A stretch of 64,000 bases of DNA from Muribaculaceae bacterium (GTDB taxonomy: Bacteria > Bacteroidota > Bacteroidia > Bacteroidales > Muribaculaceae): contig JAFZAC010000022.1 in assembly GCA_017548365.1 (NCBI GenBank), positions 1-64,000 of the forward strand, read 5' to 3'. Position numbers and translations under genes: made by a program. This document shows positions 17,538-26,164 of this stretch, one piece after another (within the stretch, counting starts at the first letter, position 1; each line of letters opens with the position of its first letter). A model generated the notes under the pieces. It saw only the letters and a program-made list of their open reading frames with translations. It was not told where the DNA came from and ran no database searches.

Positions 17538-18908
17538 TTATTGTTTCATGCCAGCATATTCCTGTTTTGCCGCCTGGAGCATATTATTGAAAGTGGTGTC
17601 GTTGTGCATATTGGCAAGCAGGCATGCCGCCATGACATATCCAGCCTGTACGTCCGACGGATAGTGGTAGCCTGCTATCACGCGGCTCCATCCAATGTCG
17701 TAACCTCGCTTGACGAGTGCATCCTGGCAGTCGGGCATCACCTCAACAAGAAGCAATGCAAGTCCCCATCCCACAATGGCATGACGCGAGGGATAGGAAG
17801 ACTCTTTACTGTAAGCCTCTTCTTCGTTGGGTATCGAAGTTGGGTCGCCAAGTTTCACATAGGGATGATCACGATACAAGCAATTCTTCATCTGAGCAGC
17901 GTCAGTCTCAAGCATTTGCTTCACAGTGATAATCAAAGAGGTTATATGTGGTGCTGTTGTCGCCGAAATATCAATTGATGTGCAAGCTGAAAAACCAGCT
18001 AAAATGGCATTGTCGCTGAGGTTGGCATCGGCTACGGACTGACGCCCACGTTCAGTTGTTCTCAATGCTTTAGCTTGCCAATAACGCGATACATCTCCAT
18101 AATAGAAATAAGAGTCATCCTGTTCAATCCCTTCTATTATCTTGACAGGAGACGGCATCGTCGATGTGATTAAATCACTCTGTGTTAGTCCCTTTAACTG
18201 CATATATTCCTGGCGTGCAGCAGCAAGATCTTCCTGAAACTCGGTTGTAACACGTGTTCGCGATATTGCAGCACTAGCACATAGCATAGCTGCTTCGACA
18301 TCGGTCTGCCAATGCGCTCCCACAATCACGCGACTAATGCCATACTCATAGCCACGCCTAAGAATAGTATCTTGCATGTGGGGCGCCATCTCAGCCAGAG
18401 CCAAAGCTGTACCCCATCCGCATGCTGTGTGTGACGAAGGATAGGAGCTGTTAAACTCGAGTTCGCCATACATATCAAACTCTCCCCCCAATGTATCTTT
18501 CATTACCAGGAACGGCCTGCGACGGAAATGCGCATGCTTCATTTTGGAGACACCATTAGAAGCCGTATTTCCTGCCTTTTCCATGAATCGGTATAAAGCA
18601 GGTGTCGATTCTTGTGTGATATCAATTCCCAGTACATCGCTGTAAATAGTACACATGCGCACAATTCCATACTTCGACTCCCAGCTTGCCTGCTCTCCCC
18701 TACTTGTTTTGCGCATAGCCTTTCCCCAAATCCATCTGGCATAGTCTCCATTGCCAGCAATCATTGAAGAGTCGGGAGGCAGAGGAAGATAGGCAAGTGG
18801 ATTGGGGATATCGTCTTTTCCCAAATAATAATCTTGTGCATAGACACTGTTTACCATTAAAAACATAGCAAACAGCATCAATACATATTTCCTCCAGACC
18901 TTTTTCAT
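17538..18908 (-). CDS. Secreted tandem PAP2-domain acid phosphatase
   Basis: A 456-aa protein with a signal peptide (to SVYAQ, residue 25) and two PAP2/class A acid phosphatase domains. Domain 1 has the full signature: K124-X6-R131-P132, PSSH 157-160, S192-R193-X5-H199-X3-D203. Domain 2 has PSRH 372-375 and S407-R408-X5-H414-X3-D418, but the RP arginine is H347, so it may be impaired. The likely activity is a broad phosphomonoesterase in the periplasm or outside. It is a paralogue of the following gene but has no dockerin. Confidence 0.88.
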   Translation of the reverse strand: MKKVWRKYVLMLFAMFLMVNSVYAQDYYLGKDDIPNPLAYLPLPPDSSMIAGNGDYARWIWGKAMRKTSRGEQASWESKYGIVRMCTIYSDVLGIDITQESTPALYRFMEKAGNTASNGVSKMKHAHFRRRPFLVMKDTLGGEFDMYGELEFNSSYPSSHTACGWGTALALAEMAPHMQDTILRRGYEYGISRVIVGAHWQTDVEAAMLCASAAISRTRVTTEFQEDLAAARQEYMQLKGLTQSDLITSTMPSPVKIIEGIEQDDSYFYYGDVSRYWQAKALRTTERGRQSVADANLSDNAILAGFSACTSIDISATTAPHITSLIITVKQMLETDAAQMKNCLYRDHPYVKLGDPTSIPNEEEAYSKESSYPSRHAIVGWGLALLLVEVMPDCQDALVKRGYDIGWSRVIAGYHYPSDVQAGYVMAACLLANMHNDTTFNNMLQAAKQEYAGMKQ

Positions 18909-18939
18909 ATCATTTTAGAAAATGTGCTATTGTGGCCAT

Positions 18940-20427
18940 TTATTGCCGTTTGGGCACGTCAAAGGTGATAGCGTGGCCAACACAGGCGTTAGGCATTTGA
19001 ATGTGCAGCATGGCGCAAATAGTGGGCGCCAGGTCCACAATGCGTGTGGGTTCGTTGGTTGAACCATGTGGCACATGCCATCCCATGAATACCAACGGAA
19101 TGTGGCTGTCGTAGGGATTCCACGCGCCATGAGTAGTGCCTTTATAATCGCTTTTTACCTTGAACGGCAAGTGTCCCGGATGCGTCATGACAACGATGTC
19201 GCCGCTTCGTCCACGATGGTAGCCATTGATGAGACGCTGCTTGAGGATATCGGGGATGCTAGCCTCTTGAATTTTCTCATAATCGACTGCAAGCACTAAT
19301 TCATTCTCTTTGTTCAGGAAATCGACGGCAACCTTTTTCACCTGCTCAATATCGGCACCAACGCTGTCGATTTTCTCATAGTCAAGATAAATGCGGTAGT
19401 CATAGATTGCCTTAATGGCATCGGGGACACCACACTCGCTTAATATTTCTTCATTCAAGTTGTTACGAGCACTCCTTGCGTCCCAGCCACCAGCGGGTTG
19501 GTCGTGTTCCTTCATGAAGTTGGGATTGTGGGCGCCTCCGTGATCGGCACTTAAGAACAGGAGATAATTACCTCGTCCCACTTGTTTGTCGAGCTCCTTG
19601 AAGAAATGTGCCAATTCCTTGTCGAGCTGCATATAAACTTCATAGTTCTCACGGCCACGCGTTCCATAAGTGTGACCTATGGCATCGGTCGAAGAAACGC
19701 TCACACACAACATGTCGGTATATTTGCCACGGCCCAATTTCTCGTTCTCAAGAATAGCCTCGGCCATACGGAAGGTGTAAGTCACACCCTGGTTGCTTGT
19801 ATTGAGGTTAAACTTGGGTTCGGTGTTATATTTGCGGTTGAAATTCTCAACCCAATTTGGCAAGCGATTCATATAGTAGGTGCTAGTAACAAAATGTCCC
19901 ACTTCACTGTCCCACCAGTAGGCAGCATCGGCACTGTGTCCTGCAGGAAGAATTGCAGCGCGATCTTTAATAGCCACACCAAACACTTTGCATTCAAAAT
20001 CAAGTGCCTGCTTGAGCTCATCGCCAATAGTGGTGGATCTCAAGTTTCGTGGAGAGTTCTTGCCAGCCTTGCTATCGGTTCCCACGCCATCCACGCTATT
20101 ATCTTCGGTGCTCGACACAGGCTTTCCGTCAATCATGAAGCCGTTGCCAGCAATGCCGTGAAAATAAGGCACTGAACCCGTGTAGAGGCTCGTGTGTCCA
20201 ATGGCAGTGACAGTTGGGACATAGTTAATCATCGTGTTCTCGCAAGAATATCCTTCATTCAGAAGTCGCTTCACACCATCATTACCATAGTCCTCATAAT
20301 AATAGTAGAGGTAGTCCCAGCGCATTTGGTCTACTACAATGCCCACAACAAGCTTGGGGCGCTCTATTTGAGCCATTGCTCCAAGAGCAACAGCAAGCAC
20401 AGCAATCAATAAAGACAATCGTTTCAT
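18940..20427 (-). CDS. pafA: PafA-like secreted alkaline phosphatase
   Basis: A 495-aa member of the alkaline phosphatase superfamily resembling PafA of Flavobacteria, a calcium-independent broad phosphomonoesterase. Visible features are: a signal peptide (MKRLSLLIAVLAVALGAMAQ); metal ligand D33 in VVDQMRWDYL; nucleophile threonine in PTVTAIGHTS (71-80); the PafA-specific lysine/arginine pair K154-D-R156 in IKDRAAILPAGH; STDAIGHTYG; and SADHGG. The ATG at 20427 is used; the frame extends only to a TTG at 20451, immediately after the murF stop. It lies between murF (24 bp) and the intact PAP2 gene (31 bp), probably one transcript. Confidence 0.88.
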   Translation of the reverse strand: MKRLSLLIAVLAVALGAMAQIERPKLVVGIVVDQMRWDYLYYYYEDYGNDGVKRLLNEGYSCENTMINYVPTVTAIGHTSLYTGSVPYFHGIAGNGFMIDGKPVSSTEDNSVDGVGTDSKAGKNSPRNLRSTTIGDELKQALDFECKVFGVAIKDRAAILPAGHSADAAYWWDSEVGHFVTSTYYMNRLPNWVENFNRKYNTEPKFNLNTSNQGVTYTFRMAEAILENEKLGRGKYTDMLCVSVSSTDAIGHTYGTRGRENYEVYMQLDKELAHFFKELDKQVGRGNYLLFLSADHGGAHNPNFMKEHDQPAGGWDARSARNNLNEEILSECGVPDAIKAIYDYRIYLDYEKIDSVGADIEQVKKVAVDFLNKENELVLAVDYEKIQEASIPDILKQRLINGYHRGRSGDIVVMTHPGHLPFKVKSDYKGTTHGAWNPYDSHIPLVFMGWHVPHGSTNEPTRIVDLAPTICAMLHIQMPNACVGHAITFDVPKRQ

Positions 20428-20451
20428 ATCTGTTCTTTTTATGGTTTTCAA

Positions 20452-21771
20452 TTAAAGCAATTCTGGAAGTTGGAATAATTTGATTCCGTTAGAGCCCTTG
20501 ATAAGGATATAATAACCATTGATAGGCTCAGCTATCAAGGTGGCTTTCACCTCATCGATGTCAGCAAACTTGCGGTAGTCGCATTCCACAGCTTCAAACT
20601 CGCTGCCTACAAGCCACACCTCGTCAAAATTACATTTTTTGAGCTTCTCCACCACTGCAATATGCTCCTCGTGACTTGTCTCGCCAAGTTCTCGCATATC
20701 ACCCAAAATCGCCATCTTGGGCGACACTTGCATTAGCAAGAAATTTTCGAGTGCAGCAGCCATTGAAGTGGGATTGGCATTGTAGGCATCCACAATGAGG
20801 TGGTTGCTGCCGGTCTCAGTAAGCTGCGAACGATTGTTTGACGGAACATATCCCTCTATCGCATTGATGATAGCACTTGGTTCTACCCCGAAGTGCATAC
20901 CCACTGTCACCGCAGCAAGCACATTATCGAGGTTGTAGCTGCCAATGAGGTGGGTTGCCACGTCATGCCACTCTTCACCTTCACTCTTCCATCGCAAGCG
21001 CAGGAATGGATCGCATGCAACTATTTCGCCTTGCACAAAGGCATCCTCTTTATGCTGAGAATATTTCACCGCCCTTACACCCTGTGGCAAGATACCCATA
21101 AGGTGCTCGTTATCGGCATTTATGAAGATTACGCTGCCGTCGCGCGTTGCGAGGTTGTCGTAGAGCTCGCCTTTAGTCTTAATAACTCCTTCAAATGAGC
21201 CAAAGCCAAGTAAATGTGCTTTGCCCACGTTGGTTATTAGTCCGCAAGTGGGCTCGGCGGTCTCTACCAAAGTCTTGATGTCGCCGGGATGGCTGGCACC
21301 CATCTCCACCACGGCAATCTCGTGTTCGGGAGAGATGCGCAACAGCGTCTTGGGCACACCCACGTCGTTATTAAAATTGCCCTCGGTTGCCATCACGTTA
21401 TACTTTTGCGCTAGCACCGTACGCACCAGCTCCTTGGTTGTTGTTTTGCCGTTGGTGCCTGTGATACCCACCACGGGAATCGTGAACTGGCGGCGATGCT
21501 CACGTGCCAAATCCTTGAAAGCCTGCAAAGAGTCAGGCACTAGCACCATGAGCTTGCCATCGAGAGGTTTCTCGAGGAATTGTCTGTAAACCTGCTCATC
21601 ATCGACAACGGCTAGTGCGCAGCCCTTCTCCAGCGCCTGATTGGCAAACTTATTGCCATCGAACGACTCTCCTTTCAGTGCAATAAAGATGCTGCCTTGA
21701 GGGCAGTCGCGACTGTCGGTAGTCACCACCGGATGCTCCTTATAGAAAGCGTATAGTTCTTGAATGTTCAT
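20452..21771 (-). CDS. murF: UDP-N-acetylmuramoyl-tripeptide--D-alanyl-D-alanine ligase
   Basis: A 439-aa Mur ligase that adds D-Ala-D-Ala to the UDP-MurNAc-tripeptide, the last cytoplasmic step of peptidoglycan precursor synthesis. The N-terminal domain has VTTDSRDCPQGSIFIALKGESFDGN, the central domain the ATP loop GITGTNGKTTTKELV and VVEMGASHPGDI, and the C-terminal domain VDAYNANPTSMAAAL. The start at 21771 (MNIQELYAFYKEH) is chosen because a TAACTTTG promoter element lies just upstream at 21793-21800; the longer frame begins with a TTG inside that element. It is divergent from ddl, which makes its D-Ala-D-Ala substrate. Confidence 0.95.
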   Translation of the reverse strand: MNIQELYAFYKEHPVVTTDSRDCPQGSIFIALKGESFDGNKFANQALEKGCALAVVDDEQVYRQFLEKPLDGKLMVLVPDSLQAFKDLAREHRRQFTIPVVGITGTNGKTTTKELVRTVLAQKYNVMATEGNFNNDVGVPKTLLRISPEHEIAVVEMGASHPGDIKTLVETAEPTCGLITNVGKAHLLGFGSFEGVIKTKGELYDNLATRDGSVIFINADNEHLMGILPQGVRAVKYSQHKEDAFVQGEIVACDPFLRLRWKSEGEEWHDVATHLIGSYNLDNVLAAVTVGMHFGVEPSAIINAIEGYVPSNNRSQLTETGSNHLIVDAYNANPTSMAAALENFLLMQVSPKMAILGDMRELGETSHEEHIAVVEKLKKCNFDEVWLVGSEFEAVECDYRKFADIDEVKATLIAEPINGYYILIKGSNGIKLFQLPELL

Positions 21772-21792
21772 AATTCCATTGTTTTGTTGCCA

Positions 21793-21800
21793 CAAAGTTA
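21793..21800 (-). promoter_or_regulatory. -7 element of the murF operon
   Basis: A minus-strand TAACTTTG lies 21 bp upstream of the murF ATG. The -33 element is not clear. Confidence 0.55.
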
Positions 21801-21839
21801 CACATAAAGATTGGAAAAGCGATTTGATTTAGTAAAAAA

Positions 21840-21871
21840 TTTGGTAATTCAGAGGCATCGTAGTAACTTTG
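21840..21871 (+). promoter_or_regulatory. Promoter of ddl
   Basis: TTTG (21840-21843), 20 bp, then TAACTTTG (21864-21871), 27 bp before the ddl ATG; a near-perfect Bacteroidetes promoter. Confidence 0.8.
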
Positions 21872-21898
21872 CAGTAGTTTTAACACAAAAGCAGAATA

Positions 21899-22903
21899 AT
21901 GAAAAATACAAAACGAAATATTGCCATTGTGTGTGGTGGAGACTCATCGGAGCATGAGGTGTCGCTGCGCTCGGCACAAGGGCTTTTTAGCTGGTTTGAC
22001 CGCGACCGTTACAATGTTTTTGTCACAGTTATAAGAGGCAACGATTGGCACGTCAACCTTCATGACGGTAGCATAGCTCCCATCGACAAGAACGATTTCT
22101 CATTTAAACCTAAAAAAGGCGAAAAAACAACTTTCGACTACGCCTACATCACCATCCACGGCACACCTGGCGAGAACGGCATTCTGCAAGGCTACTTCGA
22201 CCTTATTGGCCTGCCATACTCCACCTGCAGCGTACTTGTTGAGGCGTTGACGTTCAACAAATATATGCTCAATAACTATATGCGTCCCTTTGGAGTGACC
22301 GTTGCCGACAGCATCTTGCTCATAAAGGACGTGGAGCGCAATATCACCGAGGACGACATCGAGCGAGAACTAGGCATGCCCTGCTTTGTAAAGCCTACCG
22401 ACGACGGATCGAGCTTTGGTGTAACAAAAGTTAAATCAAAGGAACAACTGGCGCCTGCAATCAAGAACGCATTCAAGCAATTCAACCAAGTGATGGTTGA
22501 GCGTTTCCTCGACGGAGTGGAAGTGACTGTAGGATGCTACAAAACTAAAACTAAGAGTGTGGTATTTCCTGTTACCGAGGTTGTTACCGACAATGAATTC
22601 TTTGACTACGACGCCAAGTACAACGGCCAGGTTGAGGAAATCACTCCTGCACGCATCAGCGACGAGCTCACCGCCGCTCTACAAGAGGAAACCAGCCGAA
22701 TCTACGACATTTTGCACTGCAACGGCATCATACGTGTTGATTACATTGTCACAAAGAATGAAGACGGCAGCGACTGCATCAATATGCTCGAGGTTAACAC
22801 CACTCCCGGCATGACAGCCACAAGCTTTATCCCACAGCAAGTGCGCGCCGCCGGCCTCGAAATGCGTGATGTCCTCACCGACATAGTTGAGAACCAGTTT
22901 TAA
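21899..22903 (+). CDS. ddl: D-alanine--D-alanine ligase
   Basis: A 334-aa ATP-grasp enzyme joining two D-alanines for cell wall synthesis. Motifs in order: IAVVCGG-like N-terminus with SSEHEVSLRSAQ, HGTPGENGILQGYFDLIGLPYSTC (about 80-105), FVKPTDDGSSFGVTKV of the ATP-grasp loop, VERFLDGVEVTVGCY, and EVNTTPGMTATSFIPQQ at the C-terminus, which holds the magnesium-binding residues. The Tyr in the GLPYSTC segment is typical of D-Ala-D-Ala rather than D-Ala-D-Lac ligases. It is divergent from murF, the next enzyme in the pathway. Confidence 0.95.
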   Translation: MKNTKRNIAIVCGGDSSEHEVSLRSAQGLFSWFDRDRYNVFVTVIRGNDWHVNLHDGSIAPIDKNDFSFKPKKGEKTTFDYAYITIHGTPGENGILQGYFDLIGLPYSTCSVLVEALTFNKYMLNNYMRPFGVTVADSILLIKDVERNITEDDIERELGMPCFVKPTDDGSSFGVTKVKSKEQLAPAIKNAFKQFNQVMVERFLDGVEVTVGCYKTKTKSVVFPVTEVVTDNEFFDYDAKYNGQVEEITPARISDELTAALQEETSRIYDILHCNGIIRVDYIVTKNEDGSDCINMLEVNTTPGMTATSFIPQQVRAAGLEMRDVLTDIVENQF

Positions 22904-22998
22904 TGCGCTTTGCGCGGAAACCAAAAATTTGGTCATAGTGAAATAAAGGCTAACTATGTTCTTTGAACTATTAATTTTGAACTCTTAACCATTAACCC

Positions 22999-23589
22999 AT
23001 GATTATAGAGCCCTTTGATATGGCCAACATCGACATTGTGGCAGCAATGCTTGATAAGATGTGGAGAAAGGATATCACAAACCACATTGAGCACAGCCTC
23101 GAGTTCTCACGAGAAGTGGTACTCAACTTGTTCTATGACCCACAACTTGCGCTCCAGGCTTGCGATGATGACGGGACAATGCAGGCTGTTGCCTTTGCCC
23201 GCATGAAAAACGATGTCAACACCTCGGAACAATGGGTTGAGAATTTCCTAGCAAACAAAGATTGCAACGAGCGCAAAAAAGTGCTTGAAGCCACCAATTA
23301 TCTGCTCAGGACAGAGCGAGAATTGCTCAGCCTCATGGGTGATGACTGCGCCAAATTTTCATTCCTGATAAGCCATAAGCCCGGATACGCCAAAGCATTG
23401 CAGAAACAGATCATGCAGATGCTAACCAATCGTGGCGTTCAATGGACTTATCACATCACCGATAGCACCTGCAACTGGCAATATTTCGACAATCATGGTT
23501 ATGATAGAGTTCATGAAGAACTCGTGGAGCAATTCAGCACTCCCGCTCAGCCTTACTACTGCTATATGTACCGAAAGTGTATACAATAA
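22999..23589 (+). CDS. GNAT-like protein of unknown substrate
   Basis: A 196-aa cytoplasmic protein whose pattern (MIIEPFDMANIDIVAAML at the start, AVAFARM strand in the middle, FDNHGYDRVHEELVEQF near the end) resembles GNAT acetyltransferases. The acetyl-CoA loop is not obvious: around residue 120-140 it reads LISHKPGYAKALQKQIMQML, which could be a degenerate version. It lies 95 bp after ddl and 14 bp before the sensor kinase start, so it may be co-transcribed with the kinase. No substrate can be proposed. Confidence 0.55.
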   Translation: MIIEPFDMANIDIVAAMLDKMWRKDITNHIEHSLEFSREVVLNLFYDPQLALQACDDDGTMQAVAFARMKNDVNTSEQWVENFLANKDCNERKKVLEATNYLLRTERELLSLMGDDCAKFSFLISHKPGYAKALQKQIMQMLTNRGVQWTYHITDSTCNWQYFDNHGYDRVHEELVEQFSTPAQPYYCYMYRKCIQ

Positions 23590-23603
23590 CTACTATCACA
23601 ATT

Positions 23604-24704
23604 ATGAACACTACATCTATCACCCATAACGCAATGCTCATGACAGGCAAAAAGGTTCAACTATTGATTGACCTTTTCTTCTGTCTTGTGCTGTTGCCAC
23701 TTATGATTTACCTGCTGCCTATTGAGCGTTGGCTGGAAAGCAACCTGCTGTTTGTGTGCCTGCTCGTGGCATGGTTATACATAGTATACTTTGTGAACCG
23801 CGTGTTCACCATCCCTTCCCTTTTCAAGAACCGCAAGCGGATGATGTGGGTGCTTCTGATAGTGATAGCAATGATAGGCATTACCTACTTGCTGTCGAAA
23901 TACAAAATGGATTACCCTTTTCGTCATCACCGTCCTCTACCATCACCTGATGGAGAGCCTCCACGCCAGCCCATGACAGCCGCCAAGTTCCGCCTTCACC
24001 AGCAAGCGGTATGGTTCCTTTTTGTGATAGTGATGACATTCAGTAGCGCAATAGGGTTGCTGGGAGAGCTGTACCGCCAGCGCGCTCGCCGTCAAGAACT
24101 TGAGGCAGCAAAAAACAAGGCCGAGCTATCGCTCTACAAGGCTCAGATTGACCCACATTTCCTGTTCAACACCCTTAACACCCTCTACAGCATGGTGGTG
24201 ACACAGAGCCCCAAGACCGAAGACGCCTTCATGCAGTTTATAGATATAACACGCTACATCTATAACAATGCAAACCAAGACAGCGTTGCCGTCGACGACG
24301 AGGCCCAATACCTGCAGCAGTACATCGACCTGCAACGCAATCGCATGAATGAGTGCACTACCATAAACTTCAGCTACGACAACGACCAGCAACTGCCTGG
24401 AGCCGTGATTACTCCCATGCTTCTCATCACCTTTGTAGAGAACGCATTGAAATATGGAGTGAGCTCAAACGTTAAAACGGTTATCGATATAGCATTAAAG
24501 GTGAAAGACGGAGTGCTGACACTAACGACTAAAAATCCTGTCCGCACCAAGCCTACCGATGAGAACCACGTGGGAATAGGCATCGAGAACTGCCGCAAGC
24601 GCCTTGACCTTATTTATGGCGAGAAATACACACTCGACATTGACAATAATGACGACATTTTCAACGTAAATCTAACCATCCATCTAAAGCAAGACACACC
24701 ATGA
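23604..24704 (+). CDS. LytS-type sensor histidine kinase
   Basis: A 366-aa membrane kinase. Four membrane helices are visible (LIDLFFCLVLLPLMIYLL, LLFVCLLVAWLYIVYFV, MMWVLLIVIAMIGITYLL, VWFLFVIVMTFSSAIGLL), then a short coiled coil and a His_kinase domain (PF06580) with the phosphoacceptor in AQIDPHFLFNTLNTLYSMV. The ATP-binding part has MLLITFVENALKYG and GIGIENCRKRLDLIYG. The ATG at 23604 is used; the frame extends upstream to a GTG at 23577 that would overlap the preceding gene. It overlaps the response regulator by ATGA, so the two are translationally coupled. Confidence 0.9.
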   Translation: MNTTSITHNAMLMTGKKVQLLIDLFFCLVLLPLMIYLLPIERWLESNLLFVCLLVAWLYIVYFVNRVFTIPSLFKNRKRMMWVLLIVIAMIGITYLLSKYKMDYPFRHHRPLPSPDGEPPRQPMTAAKFRLHQQAVWFLFVIVMTFSSAIGLLGELYRQRARRQELEAAKNKAELSLYKAQIDPHFLFNTLNTLYSMVVTQSPKTEDAFMQFIDITRYIYNNANQDSVAVDDEAQYLQQYIDLQRNRMNECTTINFSYDNDQQLPGAVITPMLLITFVENALKYGVSSNVKTVIDIALKVKDGVLTLTTKNPVRTKPTDENHVGIGIENCRKRLDLIYGEKYTLDIDNNDDIFNVNLTIHLKQDTP

Positions 24705-25381
24705 AATGTGTAGCAATCGACGATGAACCCATGGCTCTGGAAGTAATCAAAAACTTCTGTCAGCGCATGGGTGATATGGAGCTTGAAACATTCACCAATC
24801 CGCTGGTGGGCATTGAGTACGTGAAGCGCATGCGGCCCGAGTTGCTGTTCCTCGATGTGAAAATGGGCGAAGTGAGCGGCGTGAACCTTGCAAAGGAAAT
24901 CCCTCAAGGCACATTCCTGGTGTTCACCACTGCCTATGCCCAGTTTGCCGTCGACGGTTTCGACCTGAATGCTGTCGACTTCCTTCACAAGCCATTTTCC
25001 TTCAGGCGTTTTGAAAAAGCCGTGACCAAAGTAAAGAATGCCATCCGGCTGGTTAACTACAGTTCTGCCCCACCCCTTGAAGGCGAAGAAATCACAGTGA
25101 AAGTGGAGTATAAAAACGTTACTGTGAAACTGGGTTCAATCCTATACATTCAAGCCATGGACAACTATGTGAAGATATTCACTGTCGACAGCCGTCCAAT
25201 CATGCCACAAATGAGCATGAAATCGCTAGAGACAATGCTTCCCGAAGGCGACTTCGTGCGCGTCCACAAGAGCTATATTGTGCCACGGCACCGCATCGAA
25301 AGCTATTCCCGCACGCAAATCATCCTCACTGGCGGCACCGAGATTCCAGTAGGACGCGCCTATGCTGACAAACTAGGGTAA
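24701..25381 (+). CDS. LytTR-family response regulator
   Basis: A 226-aa response regulator: receiver domain 1-115 with acidic pair DDE (7-9), phosphoacceptor D52 in LFLDVKMG, TTAYAQFAVDGFDL and HKPF, followed by a LytTR DNA-binding domain (about 130-226; VRVHKSYIVPRHRIESYSR, EIPVGRAYADKL). It is the partner of the upstream kinase. LytTR regulators bind paired direct repeats about two helical turns apart. Its targets are not evident in the window; the LUD gene is 32 bp downstream. Confidence 0.92.
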   Translation: MKCVAIDDEPMALEVIKNFCQRMGDMELETFTNPLVGIEYVKRMRPELLFLDVKMGEVSGVNLAKEIPQGTFLVFTTAYAQFAVDGFDLNAVDFLHKPFSFRRFEKAVTKVKNAIRLVNYSSAPPLEGEEITVKVEYKNVTVKLGSILYIQAMDNYVKIFTVDSRPIMPQMSMKSLETMLPEGDFVRVHKSYIVPRHRIESYSRTQIILTGGTEIPVGRAYADKLG

Positions 25382-25413
25382 TAATTCAAATTTAAACATA
25401 CAAACCAACAACT

Positions 25414-26052
25414 ATGACACCACTTGAGACAAGAAATGCCCTATTGGGAGATAAACTCATTAAGAACTTACAACGTCGCAATATGGAGGCATTCTACTGC
25501 CCCACTGCTCAAGATGCTATTGCAAAGGTTCAAGAACTCATTGCTGACGGCAGCAGCGTGACATGGGGAGGTTCAATGACCGTGCGCGACCTGGGAATCC
25601 CCCAGGCATTGAAAGACCGTAGAACACTTAATGTTTTTGACCGTGACGTGGTGGAGGACCCCGAGGAGAAGCAGCAGATGTATCTGCGCGCATTTACTGC
25701 CGACGTGTATCTGTCAAGCGCCAATGCTATCAGTGAAGACGGCGTGATAGTAAACATCGACGGCAACGGCAACCGCGTGGCAGCAATCACTTGGGGACCT
25801 AAGAAAGTGATATTTGTGATAGGTCTCAACAAGGTGGCTCAAACTGTAGAAGCAGCCATCGCCCGCGCGCGCAGCGTAGCCTCTCCCATCAATGCGCAGC
25901 GCTTCGACATCAAAACTCCATGCCATGTGGACGGAGTGTGCCACAACTGCAACAGTCCCGAGAGTATATGCAGCTACATCCATCTGCTACGCAACAGCCG
26001 CACTCCTGGCCGCCATGTGGTTGTGCTCGTAGGCGAGGATTTAGGGTACTAG
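25414..26052 (+). CDS. LUD-domain (LutC/YkgG-like) protein
   Basis: A 212-aa stand-alone LUD domain protein (PF02589). The family pattern is clear: EAFYCPTAQDAIAKVQELI, VTWGGSMTVRDLGI, VYLSSANAISEDG, NVNID-like GNGNRVAAITWGP and KVIFVIGLNKV. A cysteine cluster (CHVDGVCHNCNSPESIC) near residue 170 could bind metal or an iron-sulphur cluster. In Lut operons LutC helps oxidise lactate, but LutA and LutB are absent here, so the role is unknown. It follows the two-component pair closely. Confidence 0.82.
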   Translation: MTPLETRNALLGDKLIKNLQRRNMEAFYCPTAQDAIAKVQELIADGSSVTWGGSMTVRDLGIPQALKDRRTLNVFDRDVVEDPEEKQQMYLRAFTADVYLSSANAISEDGVIVNIDGNGNRVAAITWGPKKVIFVIGLNKVAQTVEAAIARARSVASPINAQRFDIKTPCHVDGVCHNCNSPESICSYIHLLRNSRTPGRHVVVLVGEDLGY

Positions 26053-26097
26053 AATAAAATGTTTTGAGAACATCATTAGTTCTCACAATGCTTAAAC

Positions 26098-26141
26098 AAA
26101 AAAACAAGAGTTGTGGACTGGCATCAGTATCACAACTCTTG
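26098..26141 (-). terminator. Intrinsic terminator of the SUMF1/rhodanese operon
   Basis: CAAGAGTTGTG (26105-26115) pairs perfectly with CACAACTCTTG (26131-26141); on the minus strand seven Ts follow (26098-26104). A second, weaker hairpin TGAGAAC/GTTCTCA (26065-26085) lies just after the LUD stop on the other strand. Confidence 0.75.
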
Positions 26142-26164
26142 CTGTCTTCAAATATTACGCAATA

